A DNA stretch of 5,460 bases from Methanobacteriota archaeon (GCA_030637925.1 DAOWFR010000099.1:1-5460); one strand, 5' to 3'; shown: positions 1 to 5,261, numbered from the stretch's first letter. The notes: a model not told the origin generated them from the sequence alone. Made by a program: numbers and translations.

Positions 1-1637
1 ATAAGATTCTTATTAAGCTTAACCTTAACATTAGTTTCGTCAGGAATAGTGCCAATATTAGTCATGTAGATAACCCGAGTCATTTTTCCTTTCTTACCAA
101 TCATGTCTGTCTCTGGATCAAACCATATCTTTGCATACACACTCCTGTCCTCAAGACTGGCATACTCTCCTGCTAAATAACTGATTATTTCCTTGAAGCG
201 CTTTCTATCAAGCTCATGAAAATTATAACTACCCCTAATGATTTTAAGCACCTTATCTATGTGCTTTGGCTCTTCTAAAGCCATGCCAAGCACTTGCTGA
301 GCAAGAACATCAAGACAGTTAGTAGGAATATCAATCCTATCAATCTTTTTTTCAAGAGCTGCTTTTAACAGTACACTACATTCAACAAGGTCATCACGAT
401 CCATAACTATGATTCTACCTATTGCTTTATCATGAAGTTTATGTCCACTCCTGCCGATTCTTTGCAAAGCCCTGGCTACACTCTTAGGACTGCCAAGAAG
501 AATAACAAGGTCAATATAACCAATATCAATGCCTAGCTCAAGACTAGTAGAGGATACAACTGCTTTTAATTCTCCTTTTTTCAACTTTTCCTCAACATCT
601 AATCTATGTTCCTTGCTAAGACTGCCATGATGAGCACCTATTAGACTTGTATAGCCCTTCTTGCCATTAGACTCCTTGTCAATATCAACATCTTTCACAT
701 CCTCTATCTTAGTGTAATTCTTAGGAAACCTCTCTTTTAAGTGATGCACCACTCTCTCTGTAGCACTCCTGGTGTTAGTAAAGATAAGAGTTGTTCTATG
801 ACTCTGAATCAACTGGTCCATTAGTTTATATGTTTCTGTGCTTATCTCATCATAAGTTGCTTTCATAAGATTCTTAATAGGGCTTAGAACTTTCAAATCT
901 AATTGTTTTACAAAGTTAACATCAGCAACCTTGCACTGCCTGGGCTTTTTAGTCTTAACATCAAATCCCACAAGGAACTTAGCCATTTCTTCTAACGGAG
1001 CAACTGTTGCTGACAACCCAATCCTTGTGAACTTGGTTTGTGCTTGAAGTCTTTCCAAGCTAAGAGATAAGTGAGCTCCTCTCTTACTACTAGCCACTGC
1101 ATGAATCTCATCTATAATACACCACTCAACATCCTTGAGTTTTTCCTTGAACTTAATCGTGGTGAGCATAATAGCAAAGCTCTCAGGGGTTGTTATGAGA
1201 ATATGAGGAGGATTCCTTAACATGCTCTGCTTAACACTAGCAGCTGTATCGCCAGTCCTAACAGCCACTCTTAAACCAAGCTTTTTACCAGCAAACTCCT
1301 CCATCTCTTCTAAAGGCTCTAAAAGATTTCGTGAGATATCATTAGCAAGGGCTTTTAAAGGACTGATGTACACACAATAAACCTTGTCCTTAAGCAAGCC
1401 GTGCTCTGACAAGCCTATAAGCTCATTAATGATTGCAAGAAAAGCACTAAGAGTTTTGCCACTGCCAGTAGGACTGCTGATTAAAGTGTTTATTCTACTA
1501 TGAACATTAAGAATAGCATACTTTTGGGGAGGAGCAAACTTCTTGAACTTGTGCAAGAACCACTCCTTAACCAAGGGATGCATGCTCTTAAGTATTTCCT
1601 CGTTCTTGTAAGGTTTTTTCATGAATTCAATAGCCAT
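1..1637 (-). CDS. lhr: Lhr-family ATP-dependent helicase, N-terminal 545 codons (partial, cut at left edge)
   Basis: This is a superfamily 2 helicase that should use ATP to translocate on or unwind nucleic acid; Lhr proteins act in DNA repair and RNA/DNA hybrid handling. Visible motifs, in order: Q-motif PPQKYA (residues 36-41), Walker A SSPTGSGKT (54-62), motif Ia SPLKALAND (92-100), TTPES (149-153), motif II DEIH (176-179), motif III SAT (209-211), TLIFTNTRSATERV (283-296), STSLELGIDIG (363-373) and motif VI QRIGRSGH (392-399). DEIH plus QRIGRSGH, and the later TIPDE (530-534), are typical of Lhr rather than Ski2/Hel308. The frame stays open to base 1. Archaeal Lhr proteins are usually about 850-950 residues, so roughly a third or more lies outside. 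The start at 1637 is supported by an in-frame TAA five codons upstream and a TATA box 26.5 bases before it; M6 (1622) is a less likely alternative. The subfamily (aLhr1 or aLhr2) cannot be decided here. Confidence 0.93.
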   Translation of the reverse strand, partial: MAIEFMKKPYKNEEILKSMHPLVKEWFLHKFKKFAPPQKYAILNVHSRINTLISSPTGSGKTLSAFLAIINELIGLSEHGLLKDKVYCVYISPLKALANDISRNLLEPLEEMEEFAGKKLGLRVAVRTGDTAASVKQSMLRNPPHILITTPESFAIMLTTIKFKEKLKDVEWCIIDEIHAVASSKRGAHLSLSLERLQAQTKFTRIGLSATVAPLEEMAKFLVGFDVKTKKPRQCKVADVNFVKQLDLKVLSPIKNLMKATYDEISTETYKLMDQLIQSHRTTLIFTNTRSATERVVHHLKERFPKNYTKIEDVKDVDIDKESNGKKGYTSLIGAHHGSLSKEHRLDVEEKLKKGELKAVVSSTSLELGIDIGYIDLVILLGSPKSVARALQRIGRSGHKLHDKAIGRIIVMDRDDLVECSVLLKAALEKKIDRIDIPTNCLDVLAQQVLGMALEEPKHIDKVLKIIRGSYNFHELDRKRFKEIISYLAGEYASLEDRSVYAKIWFDPETDMIGKKGKMTRVIYMTNIGTIPDETNVKVKLNKNL

Positions 1638-1659
1638 GGTAAAAAGAAATTAAGATGAG

Positions 1660-1667
1660 TTTATAAA
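1660..1667 (-). promoter_or_regulatory. TATA box of the helicase gene
   Basis: The octamer TTTATAAA lies on the minus strand with its centre 26.5 bases before the ATG at 1637. This is the usual archaeal TATA-to-start-site distance, so transcription should begin at or next to the start codon. No Shine-Dalgarno is visible before the ATG, which fits a leaderless mRNA. The octamer is palindromic, so orientation rests on spacing alone. Confidence 0.6.
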
Positions 1668-1687
1668 AAATGTGGAATTAGATAAAT

Positions 1688-1695
1688 TTTATATA
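1688..1695 (+). promoter_or_regulatory. TATA box of the 2H phosphoesterase gene
   Basis: TTTATATA is centred 26.5 bases before the ATG at 1718, predicting a leaderless transcript from that ATG. An upstream in-frame ATG at 1700 would lie only 5 bases past the box and so would be outside the transcript. This decides the start chosen for the gene. The same octamer at nearly the same distance precedes the gene starting at 3966. Confidence 0.6.
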
Positions 1696-1717
1696 ACTCA
1701 TGACCTTCACCAACTCT

Positions 1718-2329
1718 ATGAGTGAAATAGCAATTGATGTTACTATTATACCACCAGAAGAAATAATGGATAAAGCAGTTTCTATAAGCAAAAAACTATT
1801 TGAAGAGACAAGAAATAAAGAAATTGTTCTTGACAAAGAGAAATGTATTCCTCACATAACTCTAGTGATGATTTGTATTGATGAAAACAATTTAGATGAT
1901 ATAAAAAAGATTGTTGAAGAAGTTGCATTACAAACAAAATCATTAAATCTAAAATTTGTAGAGACTGAAATAGGCCCAACTCCTGACGGAGGGAAAGTGT
2001 CTGGCTTAAAGATTGAAAGGACTCCCGAGATATTAGAACTGCATGAGACAATGATTAAAAAAACTAATCCTTATCGAAAAAAAGAAGCAACTATTAAAGC
2101 ACTTTACCCAAATCCAAAACCAAATGAAGCAACACTCACCTGGATTAATGCATATGAAAGGCATTCCAGCTTTGAAAAAAAGTACAACGCCCACCTAACC
2201 ATAGGCTTTGGAGAATTAAAGAATGTTGAACTGCCAATTACTTTTACTGCTTCTAAAATCGCTGTGTGCCAACTAGGGAATTACTGCACATGCAGAAAGA
2301 TGTTATTTGAGGTTGACTTAAAAGAATAA
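1718..2329 (+). CDS. 2H phosphoesterase (2'-5' RNA ligase-like) family protein
   Basis: The 203-residue product has the two HxTx signatures of the 2H phosphoesterase fold: HITL (H46, T48) and HLTI (H159, T161). In known members the paired His and Thr residues bind and open or form 2',3'-cyclic phosphate and 2'-5' linkages in RNA or nucleotides, so a cytoplasmic RNA or nucleotide end-processing role is likely; the substrate cannot be told. The spacing between motifs is long (113 residues), with a Lys-rich stretch before the second, so this is not a plain ThpR orthologue. The start MSEIAIDV is preferred over the ATG six codons upstream because of promoter spacing and because the conserved beta strand begins at IAIDVTIIPP. 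There is no signal peptide or membrane segment. It is divergent from the Lhr helicase and convergent with the histidine phosphatase, 19 bases apart. Confidence 0.82.
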   Translation: MSEIAIDVTIIPPEEIMDKAVSISKKLFEETRNKEIVLDKEKCIPHITLVMICIDENNLDDIKKIVEEVALQTKSLNLKFVETEIGPTPDGGKVSGLKIERTPEILELHETMIKKTNPYRKKEATIKALYPNPKPNEATLTWINAYERHSSFEKKYNAHLTIGFGELKNVELPITFTASKIAVCQLGNYCTCRKMLFEVDLKE

Positions 2330-2348
2330 GGTCCTTTGATTTGTTAGT

Positions 2349-2918
2349 TCACTCCAAATGCTTCACACAGTTCAATAAATGAACTTTATGGTTTTTGTCT
2401 TCTCTTATCTCAAAGATACTCACCGCTGTATTTGGTGGGATATCTATCTTATCTATCTTTTCTGGTGGTTTATTTAGAATCACACTTGTTAATGCCATAT
2501 TAATTGCTCCATGACCCACAAATAACACTTTAGAGTCGGGATATTTCTCGTATGCTTTATCTAATATTTTTTTAATTCTTATCTGCATTTGTGACCAAGG
2601 TTCGCTCTCAGAATCAAATTTATCCATGTCAATCTCGTCAATTTTTTTCCCAGCAAAATGTTTATGGTCTCTTTCTCTTAACTCCTTAACAAAATGAAGT
2701 GGAACTTGTGGGTGATATTTTGCAATTATCTTTGCAGTGTCTGCTGCACGTGCAAGATCACTTGAGTAAATAGCATCAATCTTTTCGTGTTTTAATCTTA
2801 AAGCTAATTTTTTAGCCTGCTCAATTCCAAGTTTAGAAAGTGTTCCAGGTAAATGACCCTGACAAATCTCATCTCTATTCTCAATTGTTTCCCCATGACG
2901 TGTTAGGATTAGTTTCAT
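2349..2918 (-). CDS. Histidine phosphatase superfamily protein (phosphoglycerate mutase-like)
   Basis: This 189-residue protein carries the full catalytic set of the branch 1 histidine phosphatases: the LTRHGET signature with R7 and the phospho-accepting H8, R57 in SSDLARAADTA, E82 in ELRER as probable proton donor, and H136 in FVGHGAINMAL. Family members hydrolyse phosphomonoesters (sugar phosphates, alpha-ribazole phosphate, nucleotides) or shift phosphate in 3-phosphoglycerate. The short length and lack of mutase-specific insertions favour a phosphatase, but the substrate cannot be predicted. It is the second gene of an operon, starting 4 bases after the stop of the DUF6884-GIY-YIG gene, and uses a Shine-Dalgarno that overlaps that stop. 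No membrane segment or export signal is visible. Only weak T-rich stretches follow its end, within the convergent 2H gene. Confidence 0.9.
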   Translation of the reverse strand: MKLILTRHGETIENRDEICQGHLPGTLSKLGIEQAKKLALRLKHEKIDAIYSSDLARAADTAKIIAKYHPQVPLHFVKELRERDHKHFAGKKIDEIDMDKFDSESEPWSQMQIRIKKILDKAYEKYPDSKVLFVGHGAINMALTSVILNKPPEKIDKIDIPPNTAVSIFEIREDKNHKVHLLNCVKHLE

Positions 2919-2922
2919 ATAA

Positions 2923-2928
2923 TCACCT
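2923..2928 (-). promoter_or_regulatory. Shine-Dalgarno of the histidine phosphatase, overlapping the upstream stop
   Basis: AGGTGA on the minus strand ends 4 bases before the ATG at 2918, and its last three bases are the TGA stop of the upstream gene. Termination on the first cistron would therefore put a ribosome right at the second start, which suggests translational coupling of the pair. Confidence 0.6.
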
Positions 2929-3966
2929 GATAATTGATTTTAATTCTTCTATATCCTCATCATCCAAAGCCTCTTTATACAATTCATTAACATTCCATAA
3001 TCCGCTTTCTCTAATCTTTTGTTTGGGTGAGAAATTCCCAAGCCAGTTTTTTGATGGCTTGCACTGATTACATAATGATATTGTTGAAATAATTTTTGAT
3101 TCAAGAGCAAGTCTTTTATTCTTATCATCTATTTGGAATACTACAAAGCTAAAATTATCCTGAATATATTTTGTAACCTCTTTTTCAACTTGTTTTTGTT
3201 TATTAAAATCAATTAATTCAGAATATTTTTCTCTTGCTTCTTTAGGTGTTAGGTCTAACTCCCATTTTTCAAGAAAAGAATCTTTGTTCTTGTTCAGGAT
3301 TGTTCTTCCAATGTTCTTTCTAAAAATACTTCTATCCTTGTTCTCATTAATAAAATGCTGTTTAAGCCTGGATCTTAACTGGTCTTTGCCTGTGTGTGTT
3401 CCTATACGAACTATCCTGTTAATGCCATGAGCAGATTCTCCTTTTTCAAAAAGAACATATATGCCGTTAAGAGGAATGTCTTTTTCATTAAAAGGAAAAT
3501 TATGTTTTTTCATGCTATTAAACCAGTGATGAAGTTTATTGCATTTTTCATTAACCAAGAACTTGTCTTTTAGAAACTTTAATTGTTTGCCAATTCCCAA
3601 TCCTTTTAATGGAATCTTATAATTACTGATATGAGAGATTAAGTATTTTCTGTATCTTTCTCCTGCAAGAAAAATAATTTCGTCTTTTTTAAGATTAGCC
3701 AGTTTGTTTAATTGGTTAATAACCTTATTTGCCCATTCTTTAATATCTTTTGATGACATAGTATTAAGGGTTTCATTATAAGATTCTATTTCTTCTTCTA
3801 AATCTAATAATCCGTATTTAGCAGAGAGAATAAAGATTCTATCAGGATTCAAGGATTTGGCATATTTAAGATTATATTTGAAAAGAGGGCTGATGTATAA
3901 GTCTTTGGCTTTTGCTCTGTAAGATAACTTTTTACTCACACAAGAAATTAAAACAATTCTGGCCAT
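2923..3966 (-). CDS. DUF6884 domain fused to a GIY-YIG-like nuclease domain
   Basis: This 347-residue two-domain protein is of unknown function. Residues 1 to about 135 resemble DUF6884: LISCVSKKL (6-14), AKDLYISPLF (20-29), ILSAKYGLL (46-54), SYNETL (62-67), LAGERYRKYL (100-109) and PLKGLGIGKQL (119-129). Residues about 166-330 resemble a GIY-YIG nuclease variant: GIYVLF (168-173), VRIGTHTG (186-193) in place of the YIG strand, RSRLKQHF (198-205), RSIFRKNIG (212-220), E289 as candidate metal-binding Glu, and a tail NWLGNFSP...IRESGLWN (307-325). That tail recalls a GIY-YIG subgroup I know from bacteria. The Tyr of YIG is replaced by Arg187, so cleavage activity is uncertain. A CxxC pair (C299, C302) is present. 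The start at 3966 is chosen because LISC sits near the N-terminus in DUF6884 and a TATA box lies 25.5 bases upstream. It heads an operon with the histidine phosphatase. A DNA-processing or defence role is possible but unproven. Confidence 0.8.
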   Translation of the reverse strand: MARIVLISCVSKKLSYRAKAKDLYISPLFKYNLKYAKSLNPDRIFILSAKYGLLDLEEEIESYNETLNTMSSKDIKEWANKVINQLNKLANLKKDEIIFLAGERYRKYLISHISNYKIPLKGLGIGKQLKFLKDKFLVNEKCNKLHHWFNSMKKHNFPFNEKDIPLNGIYVLFEKGESAHGINRIVRIGTHTGKDQLRSRLKQHFINENKDRSIFRKNIGRTILNKNKDSFLEKWELDLTPKEAREKYSELIDFNKQKQVEKEVTKYIQDNFSFVVFQIDDKNKRLALESKIISTISLCNQCKPSKNWLGNFSPKQKIRESGLWNVNELYKEALDDEDIEELKSIIR

Positions 3967-3987
3967 AATAAGAGGATAATTAAAAGG

Positions 3988-3995
3988 TATATAAA
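3988..3995 (-). promoter_or_regulatory. TATA box of the DUF6884-GIY-YIG operon
   Basis: TTTATATA on the minus strand is centred 25.5 bases before the ATG at 3966, predicting a leaderless transcript covering both minus-strand genes. There is a CCTCT but no AGGAGG-like sequence between box and ATG. The position also argues against any start further upstream in this frame. Confidence 0.6.
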
Positions 3996-4026
3996 TATTA
4001 TTAAAAACAGCTTTCCACCCAAAAGC

Positions 4027-4034
4027 TTTAAAAA
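4027..4034 (+). promoter_or_regulatory. Probable TATA box of the cold-shock gene
   Basis: TTTAAAAA follows directly on a purine-rich AAAAGC (4021-4026) that fits a BRE, the TFB recognition element. Normal spacing puts transcription start near 4057, giving a leader of about 45 bases that begins at the hairpin at 4059. The tRNA promoter in this window has a similar AAAGC plus T/A-tract arrangement. Confidence 0.5.
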
Positions 4035-4058
4035 GGATTAGGGAGTTTCTTGGTGTAT

Positions 4059-4077
4059 TGTTCAAGTAAATTGAACA
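4059..4077 (+). promoter_or_regulatory. Perfect inverted repeat (hairpin) in the cold-shock gene leader
   Basis: The arms TGTTCAA (4059-4065) and TTGAACA (4071-4077) are exact reverse complements around the 5-base loop GTAAA. The repeat starts about two bases after the predicted transcription start and ends 10 bases before the Shine-Dalgarno. It could be a 5'-end RNA hairpin affecting mRNA stability or temperature-dependent translation, or a DNA operator for a dimeric repressor placed over the start site. The sequence alone does not separate these. Confidence 0.5.
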
Positions 4078-4087
4078 TGTAGTTTTT

Positions 4088-4093
4088 AGGAGG
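4088..4093 (+). promoter_or_regulatory. Strong Shine-Dalgarno of the cold-shock gene
   Basis: AGGAGG lies 8 bases before the ATG at 4102 and fully matches the anti-Shine-Dalgarno core. It is the strongest such site in the window and contrasts with the apparently leaderless neighbours, suggesting high translation of this small protein. Confidence 0.8.
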
Positions 4094-4101
4094 AGTAAAA
4101 A

Positions 4102-4365
4102 ATGGAAGGAACAGTTAAATGGTTTAACCGACAGAAAGGTTATGGATTTGTTGAAGGAGAGGATGGAAAAGACTATTTTGTGCATAACTCATCTCTGGCA
4201 GAAGGTACGTTTATACGTGATAATGACCGCGTATCTTTTGAACCTGCTGAGACTGAGAGAGGAAAACAAGCTCAAAATGTTACCCTGCTTCAAAAAGGTA
4301 GTGAAATAAAAGAAGAAGAAGAAAAACCAGCAGAAGAAGAACCAGCAGAAGAAAAAGAGGAATAA
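4102..4365 (+). CDS. Cold-shock domain protein with acidic C-terminal tail
   Basis: This 87-residue single-stranded nucleic-acid binding protein probably acts as an RNA chaperone in the cytoplasm. Residues 1-66 form a complete cold-shock domain: MEGTVKWFN with W7, RNP1 KGYGFV (12-17), RNP2 YFVH (25-28), and NVTLL closing the barrel. Standard bacterial Csp proteins end near residue 66-70; here a further 20 or so residues (67-87) are almost only Glu, Lys, Pro and Ala, with 12 Glu. A tail like this may be disordered and may compete with nucleic acid for the basic face, as proposed for acidic tails of other RNA-binding proteins; that is inference. The start is fixed by the AGGAGG site. Translation is likely regulated through the leader hairpin. 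The gene is divergent from the DUF6884 operon and convergent with endonuclease III. Csp genes are patchy in archaea, so bacterial origin is plausible. Confidence 0.94.
   Translation: MEGTVKWFNRQKGYGFVEGEDGKDYFVHNSSLAEGTFIRDNDRVSFEPAETERGKQAQNVTLLQKGSEIKEEEEKPAEEEPAEEKEE
4326..4355 (+). repeat. 15-base tandem repeat encoding the Glu-rich tail
   Basis: Two adjacent 15-base units (4326-4340 and 4341-4355) starting ACCAGCAGAAGAA match at 14 of 15 positions and encode successive PAEE blocks. This looks like recent slippage or duplication that lengthened the tail, so its length may vary between strains. Confidence 0.7.
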
Positions 4366-4366
4366 A

Positions 4367-4396
4367 TTTTGTTCTTTTAGTATTTTTTCTTTTTTA
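4367..4396 (+). terminator. T-rich terminator of the cold-shock gene
   Basis: Right after the stop codon come four T-runs, including two of six and seven T's, without a clear stem. This is the usual form of an archaeal intrinsic terminator. Most of it lies inside the 3' end of the convergent endonuclease III gene, where the same bases encode its Lys-rich C-terminus (IKKKKY). Confidence 0.6.
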
Positions 4397-5030
4397 TTAA
4401 ATTCTTGTAATATCTACAATAGTTTGTTATCTTGCACTGATTGCATAAAGGAGTGATTGGTTTGCAAACAGTTTGGCCATGAATAACTAATACTTCATTA
4501 ACATCAAGCCAGTATTTTCTTGGTATTATTTTCATTAGTTCTTGTTCTGTTTGTTCAGGAGTTTTTGTTTTTACCCAGCCTAACCTGTTGCTTACTCTGT
4601 GTACATGAGTGTCTACTGGTATTGCTGGCTTGTTAAAAGCATATACCACAACACAGCCTGCTGTTTTTCTTCCCACGCCTGGCAATGAAATAAGTTTATC
4701 AAAATCAGAAGGAACTTTGCCCTTATATTTTTCTAAGAGTATCTTGCTTATTTCTTTTATCCTTTTTGCCTTAGTCTTATAAAACCCTGACTGCTTGATT
4801 AAAGGCTCTAGTTTTCTTAAAGGTGCTTGTGCAATTTGTTTTGGTGTTTTATATTTTGAAAAAAGTTTTTTTGTTGCTATTATTGTCATCTCATCCTTGT
4901 TCCTTGCACTAAGCACTGTGCTTATTAAGATGTAAAAGGGTTTGTTTCTTGAAAAGTTTCCTAGCATGCTTACTTCTGATTTTTCTTTGAGTACCTTGAT
5001 AATTTTTACTATGTTTTTTTTATTTGCCAT
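4377..5030 (-). CDS. nth: Endonuclease III (DNA glycosylase/AP lyase)
   Basis: This base-excision repair enzyme removes oxidised pyrimidines and cuts at abasic sites. The 217-residue length is close to E. coli Nth (211). Visible features are the helix-hairpin-helix LPGVGRKTA (116-124) with catalytic Lys122, the catalytic Asp140 in IPVDTHVHRV, and the iron-sulfur cluster ligands C189-x6-C196-x2-C199-x5-C205. The LSAQ loop of E. coli Nth is LSAR here (R43). The start MANKKNIV at 5030 is chosen by alignment with known N-termini. The frame stays open further upstream, but only because it reads through the tRNA gene. The ATG lies 10 bases after the tRNA 3' end, with no Shine-Dalgarno and no TATA box at the right distance, so the gene is probably co-transcribed with the tRNA and freed by tRNA 3' processing. 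Confidence 0.95.
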   Translation of the reverse strand: MANKKNIVKIIKVLKEKSEVSMLGNFSRNKPFYILISTVLSARNKDEMTIIATKKLFSKYKTPKQIAQAPLRKLEPLIKQSGFYKTKAKRIKEISKILLEKYKGKVPSDFDKLISLPGVGRKTAGCVVVYAFNKPAIPVDTHVHRVSNRLGWVKTKTPEQTEQELMKIIPRKYWLDVNEVLVIHGQTVCKPITPLCNQCKITNYCRYYKNLIKKKKY

Positions 5031-5040
5031 TTTATAAGAA

Positions 5041-5178
5041 TGGGCCCAGCCAGATTCGAACTGGCGACCTACACCGTTCTCAAAAAGCCCTGCATGTTGA
5101 GATGCCCAGCAGAGCTGTGCATGTAAGGGTGTTGTCATGTGTGGAACCAATACAGTTAAGCCACTAGACCATGGGCCC
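5041..5178 (-). tRNA. tRNA-Val(UAC) with two introns (D-loop and 37/38)
   Basis: Read on the minus strand, the ends form a 7-bp acceptor stem (GGGCCCA/TGGGCCC), discriminator A73 at 5041 and no encoded CCA. The T-arm is GCCAG-TTCGAAT-CTGGC. The anticodon stem is ACACC/GGTGT (5132-5128 and 5075-5071). The spliced loop is CTTACAC, giving anticodon UAC (5125-5123), valine. A contiguous tRNA does not fold, but removing 5158-5139 (20 bases, between positions 20a and 21) and 5121-5077 (45 bases, between 37 and 38) leaves a standard 73-base tRNA with D-stem GTC/GAC. Intron 1 makes a textbook bulge-helix-bulge: GTGG/CCAC central helix, 3-base bulges CTT and ACA, and inner helix AACT/GGTT. Intron 2 gives CTTA/TGAG with bulge AAC and a relaxed 5' side. 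Splicing by EndA and RtcB is expected. Confidence 0.9.
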
Positions 5179-5202
5179 TTGAGTATGACTTAATTAATAA
5201 GT

Positions 5203-5210
5203 TTTTTAAA
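5203..5210 (-). promoter_or_regulatory. Probable TATA box of the tRNA-Val (and nth) transcript
   Basis: The minus strand has a T5A6 tract (5212-5202) preceded by GAAAGC, a plausible BRE. TTTAAAAA within it is centred 28.5 bases before the tRNA 5' end, predicting a pre-tRNA leader of only a few bases. It is the only good promoter visible for the downstream nth gene as well. Confidence 0.55.
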
Positions 5211-5224
5211 AAGCTTTCTAATTC

Positions 5225-5242
5225 TTTTGGTTATTTTGGTTA
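5225..5242. repeat. Two tandem copies of TTTTGGTTA
   Basis: A 9-base unit occurs twice in exact tandem between the tRNA and scpA promoters. It could be an activator or repressor site, or chance in T-rich DNA. No other copy was noticed in the window. Confidence 0.4.
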
Positions 5243-5261
5243 AGCCGAGTAAATCACAACA

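Noticed and set aside
1700..1717. Earlier ATG for the 2H phosphoesterase (MTFTNS extension)
   Set aside because: It lies only 5 bases past the TATA box, so it would fall upstream of the expected transcription start. The extra residues are not part of the fold.
1782..2051. Open frame of 89 codons on the minus strand
   Set aside because: It lies wholly antisense to the 2H phosphoesterase, shows low-complexity Leu/Ser/Gln composition and has no recognisable motif.
2330..2348. Terminator between the convergent 2H and histidine phosphatase genes
   Set aside because: The 19-base gap holds only short T-runs and no stem, too weak to call.
2840..3067. Open frame of 75 codons on the plus strand
   Set aside because: It is antisense to the junction of the histidine phosphatase and DUF6884 genes, both of which have clear family motifs. 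It has no domain of its own.
2923..3966. Low GC of the DUF6884-GIY-YIG gene as a sign of transfer
   Set aside because: Counted 60-base blocks vary widely: 12 GC in 3181-3240 but 25 in 3361-3420, against 24 in helicase block 1081-1140. The contrast is not consistent enough to claim transfer.
3967..4185. 73-codon upstream extension of the DUF6884-GIY-YIG frame
   Set aside because: It would overlap the cold-shock gene and cross both promoters. The residues look random, and the TATA spacing plus the DUF6884 N-terminus place the start at 3966.
5079..5103. Hairpin TCTCAA/TTGAGA within tRNA intron 2
   Set aside because: It can form, but it competes with the CTTA/TGAG helix needed for splicing. I treat it as an alternative fold, not a separate element.
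5031..5150. 40-codon upstream extension of the nth frame
   Set aside because: The extension is translated tRNA-Val sequence, and endonuclease III families begin at the MANKK position.
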